A DNA stretch of 64,000 bases from Candidatus Pantoea gossypiicola (GCF_008632075.1 NZ_VWVM01000001.1:62001-126000), one strand, 5' to 3'; positions 47,691 to 57,237 are shown, counted from the stretch's first letter. Notes: a model not told the origin generated them from the sequence alone. A program made the numbers and translations.

Positions 47691-48590
47691 ATGGATAATA
47701 AACCGCTTACGCTGCTCATCCTGAATGGGAAAGGCGCGGGTAATGATGATCTGCGCGAAGCCATTACCACCCTGCGTGAAGAAGGCTTCAACATTGCGGT
47801 GCGTGTCACGTTCGAAAAAGGCGATGGCGACAGGTACGTCAAAGAGGCGATTGCGCTGCAGGCGGAAACCGTCGTTGCAGGCGGTGGCGATGGCACCATA
47901 AATGAGATCGCGACAGCGCTGGCGGCATCAGATGCCGATCATCGCCCGGTGCTGGGTATCCTGCCGCTGGGAACCGCCAACGACTTTGCCACCAGCGTCG
48001 GCATCCCGGAAGAGATGGAACCGGCACTGCGACTGGCGATTCAGGGCAAAGCGAATGCCATCGATCTGGCCAGAGTCAACAAGAGCCACTACTTTATCAA
48101 TATGGCAACAGGCGGATTTGGCACCCGCATCACCACAGAAACACCGGAAAAGCTGAAATCCGCGCTGGGTGGTGTCTCCTACTTTATTCACGGCCTGATG
48201 CGCATGGATACGCTGAAACCCGATACCTGCGAAATCAGCGGTCCCGATTTCGCCTGGCAGGGTGATGCGCTGGTTATCGGTATCGGTAACGGGCGTCAGG
48301 CGGGCGGCGGTCAGCGCTTATGCCCTGGTGCGCTGATCAACGATGGCCGGCTTGACGTCAGTATTGTTACCGCGCAGGAGTTGCTGCCGACGCTGCTGCA
48401 CTCGCTGACCGGCGACGATGACAATCCCGGCATTGTCACCACGCAACTGGAGTCGCTGACGATTCGCTCTCCGCACGAGATGACCTTTAACCTTGATGGT
48501 GAACCGCTCTCCGGGCGTGAATTCGTGATTGAGGTGATGGCGGGTGCGCTGAGCTGTCGCCTGCCACCACAGTGTGATTTACTTGCCTGA
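47691..48590 (+). CDS. yegS: YegS, lipid kinase
   Basis: A 299-residue diacylglycerol-kinase-fold protein. The nucleotide-binding motif [17 protein letters not shown] is at about residues 63-79 and [17 protein letters not shown] follows. E. coli and Salmonella YegS phosphorylate phosphatidylglycerol in vitro. It is soluble or peripheral to the inner membrane. It has its own short upstream region after CyaR, with CAAGGAA near the ATG. Confidence 0.94.
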   Translation: MDNKPLTLLILNGKGAGNDDLREAITTLREEGFNIAVRVTFEKGDGDRYVKEAIALQAETVVAGGGDGTINEIATALAASDADHRPVLGILPLGTANDFATSVGIPEEMEPALRLAIQGKANAIDLARVNKSHYFINMATGGFGTRITTETPEKLKSALGGVSYFIHGLMRMDTLKPDTCEISGPDFAWQGDALVIGIGNGRQAGGGQRLCPGALINDGRLDVSIVTAQELLPTLLHSLTGDDDNPGIVTTQLESLTIRSPHEMTFNLDGEPLSGREFVIEVMAGALSCRLPPQCDLLA

Positions 48591-49072
48591 AGATGATTAA
48601 GGGGATGAAAGTCCCCTGAGAGTGTTGGCAAAGTCTGCCCCAGTCACCTGTAAGACCGAGCCTGTGAAGGGAACACGGGCAGATTGGAAAGTCGCTTAAC
48701 CCCTCCATGGCCGCTCGGCCCGCGCGATTACGCACCTCATCCCTGAGGTGCGCCCGTAAACGGGCCAACGCGTGGCGTTGTTCAAAAACGCTCCCGGCGT
48801 TTTTAGTACGCACCTCATCCCTGAGGTGCGCCCGTAAACGGGCCAACGCGTGGCGTTGTTCAAAAACGCTCCCGGCGTTTTTAGTACGCACCTCATCCCT
48901 GAGGTGCGCCCGTAAACGGGCCAACGCGTGACAATGATACTGCTGTTCACCACCCCTTTTTACCCCAGAAAACTCTCTGTGACTGGCTTCACAACTCTGC
49001 CAGGCAAACTTGTATGGTAGTATTAAACCGCGTATTTTTTCATCATTGAACGCTGACTGAAAGGCAAACCGG
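48591..49072. other. 482-bp intergenic region between yegS and rspA
   Basis: Contains a small hairpin after yegS (AGGGGA/TCCCCT, 48,599-48,618, no T run), a palindromic GGCCGCTCGGCC near 48,710, the tandem hairpin array described separately, and the rspA promoter region from about 48,950. I see no convincing gene in it. Confidence 0.7.
48731..48930. repeat. 78-bp tandem hairpin repeat, 2.6 copies
   Basis: Identical units start at 48,731, 48,809 and 48,887; the third stops after about 44 bases. A full unit is four adjacent hairpins: GCACCTCA/TGAGGTGC with TCCC loop, GCCCGT/ACGGGC with a 2-base loop, CAACGC/GCGTTG with GTG loop, and AAAAACGC/GCGTTTTT with TCCCG loop. Copies appear identical, implying recent duplication or strong conservation. 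Because 78 is a multiple of three, frames stay open through it on both strands, but codon content looks like repeat, not protein. Confidence 0.9.
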
Positions 49073-50287
49073 ATGAAAATTGTTAAGGCGGAAGTATTTG
49101 TAACCTGCGCAGGCAGAAACTTTGTTACCGTGAAGATCACCACCGATCAGGGGCTGACTGGCGTGGGTGATGCCACGCTGAATGGCCGCGAACTGCCGGT
49201 CGCCTCCTACCTGAAAGATCATGTCTGCCCACAGCTGATTGGCCGCGATGCGCATCAGATCGAAGATATCTGGCAATACTTTTATAAAGGCGCTTACTGG
49301 CGTCGTGGTCCGGTTACCATGTCGGCTATCTCTGCGGTTGATATGGCGCTGTGGGATATCAAAGGTAAAGCCGCGAATATGCCGGTTTACCAACTGCTGG
49401 GTGGCGCTTCACGCACCGGCGTAATGGTTTATTGCCACACCACCGGCCACACCATCGATGAAGTGATGGATGACTACGCGAAACACAAAGAGCTGGGCTT
49501 CAAAGCGATCCGCGCGCAGTGCGGCGTACCGGGCATGAAAACCACCTACGGCATGGCAAAAGGCAAAGGCCTGGCCTACGAACCTGCAACCAAAGGTAAC
49601 TGGCCGGAAGAGCAGCTCTGGTCAACGGAAAAATACCTCGATTTCACCCCTAAACTCTTTGCCGCGATCCGCGATAAATTCGGTTTCGATGAGCATCTGC
49701 TGCATGACATGCACCATCGCCTGACGCCGATTGAAGCGGCGCGCTTCGGCAAGAGCGTGGAAGATTATCGTCTGTTCTGGATGGAAGATCCGACGCCTGC
49801 CGAGAATCAGGAATGCTTCCGTCTGATCCGCCAGCACACCGTCACGCCGATTGCGGTAGGTGAAGTGTTTAACAGCATCTGGGATTGTAAGCAGCTGATT
49901 GAAGAGCAGCTGATCGACTACATCCGCACCACCATCACTCACGCAGGCGGTATTACCGGGATGCGGCGCATCGCTGATTTTGCCTCGCTTTATCAGGTAC
50001 GCACCGGCTCGCACGGTCCTTCTGATCTCTCCCCTGTCTGCATGGCGGCTGCACTGCACTTTGACCTCTGGGTGCCGAACTTCGGCGTGCAGGAGTACAT
50101 GGGCTTCTCCGAACAGATGATGGAACTGTTTGATGCTAACTGGACCTTTGACCAGGGCTACATGCATCCTGGCGACAAGCCGGGCCTGGGCATTGAATTC
50201 AACGAGAAACTGGCGGCGAAATATCCCTATGAGCCTGCCTATCTGCCGGTCGCCCGTCTTGAAGATGGCACGCTGTGGAACTGGTAA
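49073..50287 (+). CDS. rspA: RspA, mannonate-dehydratase-type enolase-superfamily protein
   Basis: A 404-residue enolase-superfamily protein of the ManD subgroup, with E. coli RspA as closest named relative. The N-terminal capping region [29 protein letters not shown] is followed by a barrel with DMHHRLTP (Asp ligand and catalytic His), [11 protein letters not shown] (Glu ligand) and PIAVGEVFN (Glu ligand). The HGPSDLSP segment has Pro where highly active mannonate dehydratases are reported to have Ala, so weak or different dehydratase activity is possible. It leads an operon with rspB, a transporter and a mannonate oxidoreductase. Confidence 0.9.
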   Translation: MKIVKAEVFVTCAGRNFVTVKITTDQGLTGVGDATLNGRELPVASYLKDHVCPQLIGRDAHQIEDIWQYFYKGAYWRRGPVTMSAISAVDMALWDIKGKAANMPVYQLLGGASRTGVMVYCHTTGHTIDEVMDDYAKHKELGFKAIRAQCGVPGMKTTYGMAKGKGLAYEPATKGNWPEEQLWSTEKYLDFTPKLFAAIRDKFGFDEHLLHDMHHRLTPIEAARFGKSVEDYRLFWMEDPTPAENQECFRLIRQHTVTPIAVGEVFNSIWDCKQLIEEQLIDYIRTTITHAGGITGMRRIADFASLYQVRTGSHGPSDLSPVCMAAALHFDLWVPNFGVQEYMGFSEQMMELFDANWTFDQGYMHPGDKPGLGIEFNEKLAAKYPYEPAYLPVARLEDGTLWNW

Positions 50288-50297
50288 GGAGAAACAC

Positions 50298-51308
50298 ATG
50301 AAAAGTGTTGTTATTGAACAGCCGGGTGAACTGGTGGTAGCTGAACGTCCACTGCCACAACCCGCGGCGGGCGAAGTCCGGGTTAAAGTGGCCTATGCCA
50401 GCATCTGCGGATCGGACGTGCACATCTGGCACGGTCATAACCCGTTCGCGAAATATCCGCGAGTGATTGGTCACGAGTTTTTTGGCGTGATTGATGCGGT
50501 GGGTGACGGTGTCGACGCGGCACGGCTGGGCCAGCGCGTCGCAGTCGATCCGGTGGTAAGCTGCGGTCACTGCTATCCCTGCTCGGTAGGCCGTCCGAAT
50601 GTCTGTACCACCCTGCAGGTAATTGGCGTGCACCGCGACGGCGGCTTTAGCGAGTATGCGCTGGCCCCGGCCAGAAATGCCTGGCACCTGCCGGACGCGA
50701 TTCCCGATAAACTCGCCAGCCTGGTCGAGCCTTTCACTATCGCCGCCAATATCACGGCATTCCTCAAGCCACAGCCGGATGATGTGGCGCTGATTTATGG
50801 TGCCGGTCCGATGGGGCTCACCGCCATTCAGGTGCTGAAGGGCGTCTATCAGGTGAAAACGGTGATGGTAGTGGATCGCCTGCCGGAACGTCTGGCGCTG
50901 GCTGAGCAGAGCGGTGCCGATCACTTGTTCGATAACAGCGAAATCCCTCTGGCGGCGCAGCTTGAGGGCGTGCAGCCTACGCTGGTTATCGACGCAGCCT
51001 GCCACCCCACCATTCTGGCAGAGGCGGCTGCTCTCGCCTCACCCGCCGCGCGCATCGGTCTGCTGGGCTTCTCCGGCGAACCGTGCAGCATTACTCAGCA
51101 AAGTCTTACCAGCAAAGAGCTGTCGCTGTTTACGTCGCGTCTTAACAGTAACCGCTTCCCGCAGGTGATTGAATGGATGGAAAAAGGGTTAATCCAGCCA
51201 GAGAAGCTGGTCACCCACTACTTCCCGCTGCAGGAGATTGAACGCGCGATGACCCTGTTCGAAAAAGATCCGCGCACCTGCTGCAAAGTGATCCTTCAGA
51301 TGGGTTAA
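50298..51308 (+). CDS. rspB: RspB, zinc-type alcohol dehydrogenase family protein
   Basis: A 336-residue medium-chain dehydrogenase. CGSDVHIWHGHNPF and GHEFFGVI provide catalytic zinc ligands and SCGHCYPCSVGRPNVC the structural zinc; the NAD(P) motif is YGAGPMGLTAIQVLK. I start at ATG 50,298 with AAGGAG upstream, 10 bp after rspA; the frame extends far upstream inside rspA and that part is not coding. In E. coli the rspAB pair was linked to starvation sensing through homoserine lactone, but a role in sugar-acid oxidation, such as L-gulonate or related substrates, is more likely. Confidence 0.9.
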   Translation: MKSVVIEQPGELVVAERPLPQPAAGEVRVKVAYASICGSDVHIWHGHNPFAKYPRVIGHEFFGVIDAVGDGVDAARLGQRVAVDPVVSCGHCYPCSVGRPNVCTTLQVIGVHRDGGFSEYALAPARNAWHLPDAIPDKLASLVEPFTIAANITAFLKPQPDDVALIYGAGPMGLTAIQVLKGVYQVKTVMVVDRLPERLALAEQSGADHLFDNSEIPLAAQLEGVQPTLVIDAACHPTILAEAAALASPAARIGLLGFSGEPCSITQQSLTSKELSLFTSRLNSNRFPQVIEWMEKGLIQPEKLVTHYFPLQEIERAMTLFEKDPRTCCKVILQMG

Positions 51309-51389
51309 TGCCTACTGAACACCAGGTCTCCTCTGCCGGTGTGTACCCGCCGGCATAATTAAAAAGATAAAACAGATCACGGAGTATGT

Positions 51390-52673
51390 ATGTTCAAGAA
51401 TCTGCGCTGGACCCTCGTTTTGTTGCTGTTCCTGGTTTATATGATCAATTACCTTGATCGTGTTGCCCTGTCGCTGACGGTGCCGCTGGTTGAGAAAGAT
51501 CTGGCGATTAATGCTGAGCAGTTCGGCATGATCTTCGGCAGCTTCTTCTTCGGCTATGCCCTGTTTAACTTTGTCGGTGGCCTCGCCACTGACCGCTATG
51601 GACCCAAAATCGTGCTGGCCGTGGCCGTGGGTGCCTGGTCCATTTTCTGCGGCATGACCGCGCTGGCCACCGGCTTCTGGTCGCTGCTGATCCTGCGAGT
51701 GCTGTTCGGTATGGCTGAAGGCCCGATCTGCTCTTCAGCTAACAAAGCGATTAATGGCTGGTTCCCGAAGAAACAGGCCGCCACGGCGATGGGCTTACTG
51801 AGTGCCGGGTCACCCTTAGGTGGCGCAGTCGCCGGCCCGATCATTGGTTATCTTGCCCTGGCCTACGGCTGGCGTCCGGCCTTTGTGATCGTCTGCTGTA
51901 TCGGTCTGGTATGGATGGCGTTCTGGCTTTTCTTTGCCGCTGATAATCCGGCGAAGAGCAAACTTGTCACCGAAAAAGAGCGTCAGCTGATCGATCGCCT
52001 GAAAGCCACCAGCCCGAATGATGAGGTAGACCTGTCTGAAACGCCGCATCCCTTTGGTTACTATCTGCGCCAGCCGATTATCCTGGTCACGGCGTTCGCC
52101 TTCTTCAGCTACAACTACATCCTGTTCTTCTTCCTGAGCTGGTTCCCGGCCTATCTGGTACAGGCGCACGGCCTGGATATCAAATCGATGAGTATCACCA
52201 CCATGATCCCGTGGATTGTCGGGTTCGTTGGCCTGGCACTGGGTGGCTGGATCTCCGATAAAATCTTTAATATCACCGGCAAACTGTTGTTGTCCCGCAA
52301 AATTGTGCTGGTGGTCTCACTGCTGGCAGCCGCGATTTGTGTGGCGCTGGCGGGTACGATAAAAGAGGTGGTTCCCGCCGTGATGATGATGTCGGTCTCC
52401 ATTTTCTTTCTCTACATCACCGGCGCGATCTACTGGGCGATTATTCAGGATGTGGTGCACAAGAGCCGTATCGGCAGCATCAGCGGCTTTATCCATCTGG
52501 TGGGGAGCCTTTCCGGCATCATCGGGCCGATCGTCACCGGCTTTATTGTTCAGCACACTGGTAAATTCGATAGCGCCTTTGTGCTGGCGGGTTGTATCGC
52601 CGCGCTGGGGGCTTTCCTGGTGCTGTTTGTGATTCGCAGTCCGAAACCTGAGGATAAACCGGTTTCGGTCTGA
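51390..52673 (+). CDS. MFS sugar-acid transporter (ACS family, YdfJ position)
   Basis: A 427-residue twelve-helix major facilitator protein. The start MFKNLRWTLVLLLFLVYMINYLDRVALSLTVP and the GGLATDRYGPK motif A are typical of the anion:cation symporter family that imports galactonate, hexuronates and gluconate-type acids. It lies 81 bp after rspB and 67 bp before a mannonate oxidoreductase gene, so a sugar acid such as D-mannonate, D-gluconate or a hexuronate is the likely cargo. In E. coli the corresponding place in the rsp locus holds ydfJ. Confidence 0.88.
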   Translation: MFKNLRWTLVLLLFLVYMINYLDRVALSLTVPLVEKDLAINAEQFGMIFGSFFFGYALFNFVGGLATDRYGPKIVLAVAVGAWSIFCGMTALATGFWSLLILRVLFGMAEGPICSSANKAINGWFPKKQAATAMGLLSAGSPLGGAVAGPIIGYLALAYGWRPAFVIVCCIGLVWMAFWLFFAADNPAKSKLVTEKERQLIDRLKATSPNDEVDLSETPHPFGYYLRQPIILVTAFAFFSYNYILFFFLSWFPAYLVQAHGLDIKSMSITTMIPWIVGFVGLALGGWISDKIFNITGKLLLSRKIVLVVSLLAAAICVALAGTIKEVVPAVMMMSVSIFFLYITGAIYWAIIQDVVHKSRIGSISGFIHLVGSLSGIIGPIVTGFIVQHTGKFDSAFVLAGCIAALGAFLVLFVIRSPKPEDKPVSV

Positions 52674-52740
52674 GTGTTGTTCCGCTAACAGAACGATGAT
52701 TTTGGGGCGCTTTGCGCCCCGTTTGCCATAAGGACGGACT

Positions 52741-54201
52741 ATGTTACAGATTGATCGCCTCCCCGCTGAGGTCCGGCGCCCCGCTTACGACCGCAGCCAG
52801 TTAAAAACCCGCATGGTGCATATCGGTTTTGGTGCGTTTCATCGCGCTCATCAGGCACTCTGCAGCGACAGGCTGGCTGAACAGGGCAGCGACTGGGGAT
52901 ATTGCGAAGTTAACCTCAACAGCGGCGCGCTGATTCAGGCCCTGCGTGAGCAGCATCTGCACTATACCCTGACAGAGATGGCCGATGATTCTTTGCATAC
53001 CCGGGTGATTGGCGTTATTACCCAGGCGCTGCACGGTAAAAGTGACGGTATTGAGGCGGTGATTAACGCCATGAGTCAACCTGAAGTGGCGATTGTCTCC
53101 ATGACCGTCACTGAAAAAGGCTACTGCCATCAGCCCGCCAGTGGCAATTTAAATCCCGATCATCCCGATATCGTCCATGATTTGCAGCATCCGGATGCGC
53201 CGCGCTCGCTGCCAGGTCTGATTCTGGCCGCGATCCGCCGCCGCCGTGACCAGGGGTTACCTGCCTTCAGCGTGATGTCCTGTGACAACATGCCGGAAAA
53301 TGGTCACGTCACCCGCAACGTGATTGTGCAACTGGCGCGGCAGCAGGATCCGGCGCTGGCAGAGTATATTCAGCAGCACGTTACCTTCCCCTCAACCATG
53401 GTCGATCGCATCGTTCCGGCAATGACGGATGCGGCGTTTGCGGCCCTGAGCGCACGCCTGGGTTCCAGCGATCCGGTTGCGGTTGAAGCGGAACCCTTCT
53501 TCCAGTGGGTGATTGAAGATAACTTCGTCAATGGTCGTCCGGCGTGGGAAAACGCGGGCGCAGAACTGGTCAGCGATGTCCTGCCCTACGAAGAGATGAA
53601 ACTGCGCATGCTGAATGGCAGCCACTCTTTCCTGGCGTACCTTGGCTTCCTGGCGGGTTATGAGTACATCAGCGACTGCATGGCCGATCCCCATTTCCGT
53701 GCCGCTGCCCGTTCACTGATGATCGATGAGCAGGCTCCTACTTTGCGCACTCAGGGCGTGGATCTTAATGCCTATGCCGATTCACTGATTGCGCGTTATG
53801 AAAACCGCGCCATTAAACATCGCACAGGACAGATTGCCACTGACGGCACACAGAAACTGCCACAGCGTATGCTCGACAGCCTGCGCTGGCACCTGCAGCG
53901 CGGCAGTGACTGCGATCTGCTGCTGCTGGGCGTAGCGGGCTGGATGCGCTATGTCGGCGGCGTCGATGAACAGGGTCAGCCGATCGACATCCGCGATCCG
54001 ATGAAAGCGCAGCTCGCAGAGTGTGTTGCCGCCAGCGAAGAGGGTGAGGCTCGCGTGCGGGCATTGCTCGCCATCCGCGAAGTCTTCGGCGAGGATCTGG
54101 CGCAGAATGGCGACGTGGTCGCCCGGCTGACGGCCTGGTATCAGCAACTCACTACCCAGGGTGCACGAGCGACAGTGCATCAGTGTCTCAACCGCGGCTA
54201 A
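52741..54201 (+). CDS. ydfI: D-mannonate oxidoreductase / fructuronate reductase family (YdfI/UxuB-like)
   Basis: A 486-residue polyol-specific long-chain dehydrogenase with the Rossmann start MVHIGFGAFHRAHQALCSD and the catalytic-domain MKLRMLNGSHSFLAYLGFLAGYEYI. Length equals E. coli YdfI and UxuB. UxuB reduces D-fructuronate to D-mannonate with NADH; with RspA downstream in the pathway a fructuronate to mannonate to KDG route is plausible. Position in the rsp operon argues for YdfI rather than UxuB, but the reaction is the same type. Confidence 0.87.
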   Translation: MLQIDRLPAEVRRPAYDRSQLKTRMVHIGFGAFHRAHQALCSDRLAEQGSDWGYCEVNLNSGALIQALREQHLHYTLTEMADDSLHTRVIGVITQALHGKSDGIEAVINAMSQPEVAIVSMTVTEKGYCHQPASGNLNPDHPDIVHDLQHPDAPRSLPGLILAAIRRRRDQGLPAFSVMSCDNMPENGHVTRNVIVQLARQQDPALAEYIQQHVTFPSTMVDRIVPAMTDAAFAALSARLGSSDPVAVEAEPFFQWVIEDNFVNGRPAWENAGAELVSDVLPYEEMKLRMLNGSHSFLAYLGFLAGYEYISDCMADPHFRAAARSLMIDEQAPTLRTQGVDLNAYADSLIARYENRAIKHRTGQIATDGTQKLPQRMLDSLRWHLQRGSDCDLLLLGVAGWMRYVGGVDEQGQPIDIRDPMKAQLAECVAASEEGEARVRALLAIREVFGEDLAQNGDVVARLTAWYQQLTTQGARATVHQCLNRG

Positions 54202-54288
54202 AAGCGCTGGCGCAGACGCAGCGCGCTGATTAGACTGACACTTTCCCATCGCGCTGGCCCCGGCCAGCCGTAATATGGATATTGCTGC

Positions 54289-54975
54289 ATGTCGATCGCC
54301 TATACCATTACTACCAGCGAACCGGTAAATCAGCAGATTTATCGTTATCTGCGCAAAGATATTGTTACCTGCGCAATTCAGCCAGGTTCGCTGCTCTCTG
54401 AAAAAGAGGTCTCAGCACGCTTCAACGTCTCACGCCAGCCGGTGCGTGAAGCGTTCATTAAGCTGGCTGAAGCCGGACTGGTACAGGTATTGCCGCAGCG
54501 CGGCACCTTCGTGCGCAAAATCTCCGCTAAACGTGTCGCGGATGGCCGATTTATCCGTGAGGCGGTGGAGGTGTCGGTAGTACGTCGTGCCGCGCTGGAG
54601 ATTGATGATTCCGCACTGATGGCGCTGGAACATAATCTGCAGCTGCAGCGCATGGCTGCTGAGCGGCATGACAGCCAGGCTTTCCTCACATTAGACGATG
54701 AGTTTCATCGTCTGATCGCTGAAAGCATTGACTGCAAGCTGGCCTGGGAGACGGTAGAAAACATAAAAGCGGCCATGGACCGGGTGCGGTTTCTGACACT
54801 GAGTGAAGTCTCACCACCGGAGAAGCTGATTGAGCAGCATGAAGAGATTTTTGCCGCTTTGAAGCGTCATGATGCCGACGCTGGCGAAGCGGCAATGCGT
54901 CGTCACCTGCAGGAGATGATCTTCTCTATTACCCCGATTGCCGAGCGTAACAGCGCCTGGTTTGAAGCGCCCTGA
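54289..54975 (+). CDS. rspR: GntR-family regulator (RspR/YdfH-like)
   Basis: A 228-residue FCD-subfamily GntR repressor, the length of E. coli YdfH/RspR. The N-terminal winged helix contains LLSEKEVSARFNVSRQPVREAFIKL and the C-terminal FCD domain has metal-binding His residues in DDEFHRLIAE and RRHLQEM. E. coli RspR represses rspAB. It follows the operon in the same direction with 87 bp of spacing; the rspA and rspR upstream regions are the likely operators, though I could not identify a convincing dyad. Confidence 0.88.
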   Translation: MSIAYTITTSEPVNQQIYRYLRKDIVTCAIQPGSLLSEKEVSARFNVSRQPVREAFIKLAEAGLVQVLPQRGTFVRKISAKRVADGRFIREAVEVSVVRRAALEIDDSALMALEHNLQLQRMAAERHDSQAFLTLDDEFHRLIAESIDCKLAWETVENIKAAMDRVRFLTLSEVSPPEKLIEQHEEIFAALKRHDADAGEAAMRRHLQEMIFSITPIAERNSAWFEAP

Positions 54976-55026
54976 ACCTGAAACTGCCCGCACCGCCTGA
55001 TTGAAGGTCGATGCGGGTCTTCGCCA

Positions 55027-55827
55027 TCACCACCACTGATGAAAATGGTGCACCGGTCCGATGCCTTTCCCGACCTCCAGCGAATCCGCCTGTAACAATG
55101 CCTGCTGCAGCCAGTTTTTCGCTTCTTCAATTGTCTCTGCCCAGTCAGCATGACGCGGACGCAACGCGGCTAAGGCGGCCGACAGCGTGCAGCCGGTACC
55201 ATGGGTATGGCGGGTATGCACCCGTGGCGTACTGAATCGCTGTTCCGCTGAGTGAGTAATCAGCCAGTCCGGACTCTCTGCCGCCGCCAGATGACCGCCC
55301 TTCATCAGCACGGCCTGACAGCCGAGTGCCAGCAATGCCCGCCCCTGCTCGCGCATCTCTGCCTCATCGGTGGCAATAGCGCAATCCAGCAACGCTGCCG
55401 CTTCCGGCAGATTTGGCGTGATCAGCGACACCTGCGGTAATAACTGCTCCCGTACGCTGGCCACGGCATCGGGCGAAAGCAGCGCATCACCACTTTTCGC
55501 GACCATTACCGTATCCAGCACGACAAACGGAATCTCAGCGCGCCTCAGCCGGGCTGCAACCCGTTCCACAATGGCCGTTTCAGACAGCATGCCGATTTTT
55601 GCGCTGTCGATACGCACATCATCCAGTACCGAATCGAGCTGGTCGGCAACAAAGTCAGGCGCAATGCCATAAACCGACTGCACGCCCTGCGTGTTCTGCG
55701 CCACCAGTGCGGTAATCACACTGGTACCGTAGGCACCCAGAGCTGAAAAGGTTTTCAGATCGGCCTGAATGCCCGCGCCGCCACTGGGATCGGTACCGGC
55801 AATCGTCAGAGCATTAATGCGCTTCAT
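55027..55827 (-). CDS. thiD: Hydroxymethylpyrimidine/phosphomethylpyrimidine kinase
   Basis: Phosphorylates HMP and HMP-phosphate in thiamine synthesis and salvage. A 266-residue ribokinase-fold protein with the start [31 protein letters not shown] and the anion-hole/catalytic region [15 protein letters not shown] near residue 205. I use the ATG at 55,827, which gives the E. coli length; the frame extends 15 codons into thiM. It overlaps thiM by 14 bases, so thiMD are translationally coupled under the TPP riboswitch. Confidence 0.94.
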   Translation of the reverse strand: MKRINALTIAGTDPSGGAGIQADLKTFSALGAYGTSVITALVAQNTQGVQSVYGIAPDFVADQLDSVLDDVRIDSAKIGMLSETAIVERVAARLRRAEIPFVVLDTVMVAKSGDALLSPDAVASVREQLLPQVSLITPNLPEAAALLDCAIATDEAEMREQGRALLALGCQAVLMKGGHLAAAESPDWLITHSAEQRFSTPRVHTRHTHGTGCTLSAALAALRPRHADWAETIEEAKNWLQQALLQADSLEVGKGIGPVHHFHQWW

Positions 55828-56611
55828 GCTCCACCTCCAGCGTCCAGAGTGCATCAATAAACGCCATGACAAAGCTGCCCGGTCCGGCTGCCTGCGCCGC
55901 CGCCTTTCCCCCTGCCAGGGCCATTATCTGACAGGCCGCCGCCACATTCATGAGCCTATCGCCTGGCAGAGCACTGAATCCTGCCACAACACCAGAAAGT
56001 GCGCAGCCGGTTCCGACCACGCGCGTCATTAACGGGCTTCCACCGGTTATGGCGATGACTCGCTGACCATCAGTGGCATAGTCCACTTCGCCGGTGACAA
56101 TGACCAGCGTGTGACAGGTCTTTGCGAGTTGCTGTGCCGCATCGAGCGCTGCATCCGCCTGAAGCAGCGTATCGACACCGCGCCCGCCGCTGGCCTGCTG
56201 CGCCAGCGCCAGAATCTCTGACGCATTGCCGCGGATCACCGCCGGTTGCTGGCTGAGCAGCTGCTGACAAAAGTCGCTGCGCAGCGTTAACGCGCCGACG
56301 GCCACCGGATCGAGCGTCCAGGGTGTGCCCGCCTCCCGGGCGGCGGTGACGGCAGCCTGCATCGCCTGCTGACGCTCGCGGGTTAAGGTGCCGACGTTAA
56401 TCAGCAACGCATCGGCAAAGCGGCTGAACTCTGCCGCTTCGCCAGCATCGATCACCATTGCCGGTGAGGCATTGAGTGCGAGTAACACATTGGCAGTAAA
56501 GTTCTGGACCACGTCATTGGTCATGCAGTGCACCAACGGTGACTGACGACGGAAAGTGTGCAGAATGGGCGCGAAGTGCGCGGCAGAAAGGTGTTGAGGT
56601 TGATGTGTCAT
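55814..56611 (-). CDS. thiM: Hydroxyethylthiazole kinase
   Basis: Phosphorylates the thiazole moiety in thiamine salvage. The 265-residue product has [28 protein letters not shown] and the catalytic Cys region [16 protein letters not shown] start at ATG 56,611 with GGGAGC just upstream; the frame extends 15 codons earlier, into the TPP riboswitch, where no ribosome site exists. It heads thiMD; translation is controlled by the riboswitch. Confidence 0.93.
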   Translation of the reverse strand: MTHQPQHLSAAHFAPILHTFRRQSPLVHCMTNDVVQNFTANVLLALNASPAMVIDAGEAAEFSRFADALLINVGTLTRERQQAMQAAVTAAREAGTPWTLDPVAVGALTLRSDFCQQLLSQQPAVIRGNASEILALAQQASGGRGVDTLLQADAALDAAQQLAKTCHTLVIVTGEVDYATDGQRVIAITGGSPLMTRVVGTGCALSGVVAGFSALPGDRLMNVAAACQIMALAGGKAAAQAAGPGSFVMAFIDALWTLEVEHEAH

Positions 56612-56657
56612 CGTAGCTCCCAACCGGCGAACAAGAAGGCGAATGCGGTCAGGCATC

Positions 56658-56737
56658 AGACTTCCCTACGCTGGCATTATCCAGATCAGGTAATACGGGT
56701 ATTTCTCAGCCTTCACAAAGAAGGGCACCCCGAGTCG
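56658..56737 (-). promoter_or_regulatory. TPP riboswitch controlling thiMD
   Basis: On the minus strand the aptamer signature is complete: ACTCGGGGTGCCC, GGCTGAGAAATACCC, ACCTGATCTGGATAATGCC and GCGTAGGGAAGT in the correct order. It ends about 50 bases before the thiM start, as in E. coli thiM, where bound TPP masks the ribosome site. Confidence 0.95.
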
Positions 56738-57036
56738 TGTTACGGCTTGCAGCATAGGCAAGCAATACCGTTAAAGCAAGCCTGGAAAATAATCGGAACT
56801 GAAACAGTTCACATGATCCCGATCAACTCTCAGCATTACAAAAAAAGGCTTAATGCTGCGGGTTAACGGGATACCTCTTTATAGGTAGCCCTGTTTATTA
56901 CCCTGACGGGTAATATTTCCTGTAGTGACTCTGGTCGCCCCATAATAATTAGCCTGCTCGCAGCATCATCGTAAAAAACATTTTCTTTCATGGAGTTAAA
57001 AGCTCCGGAAGCAGAACTTCATACTATTCAGGATGT
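56738..57036. other. Intergenic strip upstream of the riboswitch
   Basis: About 300 bp between thiM riboswitch and a small gene. It should carry the thiMD promoter reading left. A TTACCC/GGGTAA hairpin (56,898-56,913) and AT-rich sequence around 56,940-57,000 are seen. No gene is apparent. Confidence 0.5.
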
Positions 57037-57039
57037 ATG

Positions 57040-57237
57040 ATGCGATTTTTAGCGCTTATTCCTCACCGCCATCGATGGCAGGATATTATTATTGAACGTT
57101 GGGGTGCTATCGCGCCAAATGGCAGATCTTATCTTTCCACCTGTATTTCCGCACACTGTGCGGGCTGCGGCGAAATCATTCATCGCGTCTATTATCGCGA
57201 TATCAGTGACCAGCAGGCACGCCGCTGGTTAGGCTAG
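57040..57237 (+). CDS. Small Cys/His-containing protein of unknown function
   Basis: A 65-residue reading frame beginning ATG (57,037 or 57,040). No confident family. It contains PHRHRW near the start and CISAHCAGCGEIIHRVYY in the middle, so Cys and His residues that could bind one zinc; the remaining part is Arg/Tyr-rich and ends DQQARRWLG. There is no signal peptide or membrane helix. The upstream TTCAGGATGT gives a moderate ribosome site (AGGA, spacing 6-7). It stands alone between thiM and an AEC transporter. I judge it a real small gene because codon use is GC3-typical and the Cys pattern is non-random, but not certain. Confidence 0.55.
   Translation: MRFLALIPHRHRWQDIIIERWGAIAPNGRSYLSTCISAHCAGCGEIIHRVYYRDISDQQARRWLG

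Noticed and set aside
48950..49072. RspR operator dyad near TTGTATGGTAGTATTAA
   Set aside because: Palindromic symmetry is poor when the two halves are aligned, so the site is not claimed.
48487..49143. 218-codon minus-strand frame containing a 26-residue peptide repeat
   Set aside because: It overlaps the yegS 3' end, exists because the DNA repeat length is divisible by three, and has no ribosome site or recognisable domain. The opposite strand is open in the same way.
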